A stretch of DNA of 45,089 nt from NCBI GenBank assembly GCA_036566745.1, contig DATCVR010000272.1, positions 1 through 45,089 on the forward strand, read 5' to 3'. The translations under genes and the position numbers were made by a program. The stretch is from DATCVR01 sp036566745 (GTDB lineage Bacteria > Actinomycetota > Actinomycetes > Jiangellales > Jiangellaceae). Below the pieces are notes generated by a model. It did no database searches. It was not told the origin of the DNA and worked only from the letters and a program-made list of their open reading frames with translations. Shown piece by piece: positions 42,914 through 45,089 of the stretch (positions are counted from its first letter, which is position 1; each line of letters begins with the position of its first letter).

Positions 42914-44647
42914 CTACTTCATGACGACGAGCTTGCGGGACTTCTGGCGCGGCCTGCGTAGGTATCCATCGAGCCCGGTGGTCATGGCGGCGATGCCGTC
43001 GATGCGGGCCTGCGACTTGCCGCGGTCGGGCTTGACCAGTCGGTAGTTGTCCTGACCGTCCGACTTGGTCTCCACCACCGAAGCCATCCACCGGGTCACC
43101 GGGTCACCGGCATGGCGCAGCTTGCCGACCTCGACGCCCTTCTCTGTCACGCCGAGCAGCCGCTGCAACTCCTTGATGGACGGCGACTGACCGATATACG
43201 TCTGCGCCACCGGAACCACCTCGACGCCCTTCAGTTCCGCGTCGATCTCTTGGACCATCTGGCCGGCGAACATCCGGTCATAGGAGATCCGGCGGATGTC
43301 CACCACCCGGCAGTCCGCCAGCGCGATGTCCCGGACCTTGGCGTAGTCGATGACGTTGCCCTCGGTCGCAGTGACCCAGCCCTCGTCAACCCACCGCCTC
43401 AGCGGGACTTGTAGGTGTCGCTCAAGCTCGTCGACCCGATCCTCGGGGACGAAGTAGTGCCACAGCATCTCGACCTCGACGCCGGGGAGCTCGGATTCGA
43501 CCCCCAGCCACCAGGCGGTGAAGTCGGCCACGGCGGACAGGTCGAATCCGCCCCACGCCCGCCGGCCCTTCAGTCTCGCCAGGTCCACGATGCCCGCGCA
43601 GGCGTCCCACTGGTTGAGGTCGATCAGTCGGGCGGCGTCCCGCATTCGCCGGTTCAGATGCAGCCGGCAGAACGTGGGGAAGTAGCTCGGCGTGGACTGG
43701 GCCTTGCGGGCTTCCTTGCGCAGGTACGACAGGCTCGGACTCACCCCAAGCCCCGGGTTGGCCTTCCGCCACGTCGCCTCGGCGAACGGGTCGTCCGTCG
43801 GCTCGGCCGCCCAGATCACGCCGTAGTGGGTCGGGTCCTCGACGATCCGATCCGCGACCTTGCGGGTGTAGTTGTGCTTCTCGTCGTAGATGGACCCGTC
43901 GGTCGCCTCATCCGCGGTCGTGATGAGCACGATCAGTGGCTGGGTTCTCGCACCCGTGCCGGTTTCGATCGCGTCGACCAGGTCCCGCTTCTTGTGGACG
44001 TGGATCTCGTCGATCACGCCACCGGAGACGTTCAGGCCATGCGCCGCCTCGGCCACCTTGGACAGCACCCGGAACACGCCGCCGGCCTTGTTGTCGGCCA
44101 CCACGTCCGCAAGCGCCCGCACCCGCCTTCGTGCGTGCGGGGAGGTGAGACACATCTTCTTCGCGTCATCAAAGACCCGCCGCGCCTGCTGCTTATCCCC
44201 GGCCGCCGCATAGACCTCGGCTCCGACCTCCCCGTCGGCCAGCAGCAGCGTGTTGCCGATGCCGGACGAGATGGTCGACTTGCCGTTCTTGCGGGGTACC
44301 TCGATCCACACTGCCCGGATGACCCGGACAACCTCGTCGACCTCTTCGTCGTAGTGGACCCACCCGAACACCGGGGCAATGATCCAGACGATCTGCCACG
44401 GGTCCAGGCCCTCGCCGAGCTTCAGTCGGCGACCGGCCCACCGGCCCTTCGTGTGACGGAACTGCGCCAGCGCCCGGAGCTTCTTCTTGACCCGCTCGAC
44501 GTCGAACCAGGCACCCTCGACTTGATCGGCCTGGAATGCCACCACCAGCGGCCGGGCCGCCTCCGCTTCGGCGATCTGCTCCTCGGTCAGCCCCAGCTCG
44601 AGCAGAGCCTCCCGCGGTACGGGAAGGTCAGTCGAAGGGGTCGTCAT
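42914..44647 (-). CDS. terL: Terminase large subunit
   Basis: A 577-residue terminase of the HK97/Terminase_1 type. The ATPase domain has VPRKNGKST (Walker A variant) at residues 117-125 and GGVIDEIH (Walker B) at 209-216. The nuclease domain shows GGFDLSAVADFTA, and acidic residues near the C-terminus (ARIDGIAAM). It motors DNA into the capsid and cuts it. The ATG at 44647 lies in the last 20 bp of the small-subunit gene. Confidence 0.93.
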   Translation of the reverse strand: MTTPSTDLPVPREALLELGLTEEQIAEAEAARPLVVAFQADQVEGAWFDVERVKKKLRALAQFRHTKGRWAGRRLKLGEGLDPWQIVWIIAPVFGWVHYDEEVDEVVRVIRAVWIEVPRKNGKSTISSGIGNTLLLADGEVGAEVYAAAGDKQQARRVFDDAKKMCLTSPHARRRVRALADVVADNKAGGVFRVLSKVAEAAHGLNVSGGVIDEIHVHKKRDLVDAIETGTGARTQPLIVLITTADEATDGSIYDEKHNYTRKVADRIVEDPTHYGVIWAAEPTDDPFAEATWRKANPGLGVSPSLSYLRKEARKAQSTPSYFPTFCRLHLNRRMRDAARLIDLNQWDACAGIVDLARLKGRRAWGGFDLSAVADFTAWWLGVESELPGVEVEMLWHYFVPEDRVDELERHLQVPLRRWVDEGWVTATEGNVIDYAKVRDIALADCRVVDIRRISYDRMFAGQMVQEIDAELKGVEVVPVAQTYIGQSPSIKELQRLLGVTEKGVEVGKLRHAGDPVTRWMASVVETKSDGQDNYRLVKPDRGKSQARIDGIAAMTTGLDGYLRRPRQKSRKLVVMK

Positions 44648-45089
44648 CGTCGTCGTCCTTCGGCGGGGACATCCCCGTCCGGGCCGACGGCGACAAGCCA
44701 AGCTCGCGGATGTACACCTTCACCTGGGCCCGGTACTGGCTGACGATCGTCGTCGCCCCGTTCTTCTGCCAGCCCCGCTCACCCTCGATGAGCATCCCCC
44801 GGGTGGACAGGTCCCGCTCGCACTGGTCGATCCGCGCCACACAGATGCAGTAGTCCTGCAGCAGGTTCGCGTCCACCGCGGCCAGGCCGGCGGTGTGCTT
44901 GAGTACCGGCACCACCCGGCGCCACTCCCTACGGGCGATCTCCCGAGCCCGCCGGTTCAGCGCCTGCTGGTCCTTGTCCCGGGTAACCGGGAACGTATCG
45001 GTCCAATCCGGCTCGTCGAGCTCCGCCGGCGGTAGCTTCAGGCTCTCGGGGACCGGCCGGTGCCCTGGGTTGCCCTCGCGGACGACTTG
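44628..45089 (-). CDS. terS: Terminase small subunit (main part; continues at window start)
   Basis: A P27/Terminase_4-type small subunit cut by the window end. It reads QVVREGNPGHRPVPESLKLP at the very edge, then RDKDQQALNRRAREIARREW, a helical ring-forming core (AVDANLLQDYCICVARIDQC) and an acidic tail of six Asp. It binds the packaging site. The frame continues without a stop across the window junction (see 1..53). Confidence 0.85.
   Translation of the reverse strand, partial: QVVREGNPGHRPVPESLKLPPAELDEPDWTDTFPVTRDKDQQALNRRAREIARREWRRVVPVLKHTAGLAAVDANLLQDYCICVARIDQCERDLSTRGMLIEGERGWQKNGATTIVSQYRAQVKVYIRELGLSPSARTGMSPPKDDDDDDPFD

Overview
The window reads as the complete genome of a temperate, long-tailed (siphovirus-type) actinobacteriophage, linearised inside its terminase small-subunit gene. 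No bacterial housekeeping gene is visible. The DNA is very GC-rich with strong G/C bias at third codon positions, and WhiB, DUF397, GntR and DUF6093-type genes point to a high-GC actinomycete host (Micromonosporaceae or Streptomycetaceae-like; this is inference). The two window ends join in one reading frame (terminase small subunit, complement of 44628..45089 continuing into complement of 1..53), so the molecule is probably circular or circularly permuted and about 45.1 kb.

Layout. (1) 67..14147, minus strand: one long, tightly packed early operon in which most genes overlap by ATGA or GTGA. It runs leftward from a Cro-like repressor and an excisionase through a lipoprotein, small membrane proteins, an ERF-type annealing protein, HNH nucleases, a SLOG protein, WhiB, a helix-turn-helix replication protein, a DnaC-like loader, two DNA methyltransferases (one frameshifted), DUF397 and exported or hypothetical proteins, and ends at an HNH nuclease directly upstream of the terminase. 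(2) 14148..15925: immunity region with repeated operator-like sequences, then a rightward repressor and tyrosine integrase. (3) 15911..20620: accessory region with a third methyltransferase, membrane proteins, a GntR regulator facing a three-gene rightward operon with a clear -35/-10 promoter, a strong bidirectional terminator and an aberrant tRNA gene. (4) 20688..24402: HNH nuclease and lysis module (several holin-like membrane proteins and an amidase endolysin). (5) 24399..45089, minus strand: structural genes in the usual order when read right to left: TerS, TerL, portal, MuF-like protein, scaffold, major capsid with an inserted domain, connector, three fibre-like proteins (one built of 18-residue repeats), neck proteins, major tail protein, frameshifted tail chaperones, tape measure and a large minor tail protein.

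How it works together. The integrase, repressor, Cro and Xis set the lysis-lysogeny choice. The replication protein, helicase loader and ERF protein handle replication and recombination. Three orphan methyltransferases probably shield the DNA from host restriction. Several single genes on their own (31237, 22091, 16978, 18566, 16702) carry a TANNNT box 6-7 nt before the start codon, or a similar box slightly further upstream. This suggests leaderless transcripts that could be expressed in the lysogen. Single-base irregularities occur in three places (TerS N-terminus, methyltransferase 1, tRNA) and may be sequencing indels or decay.
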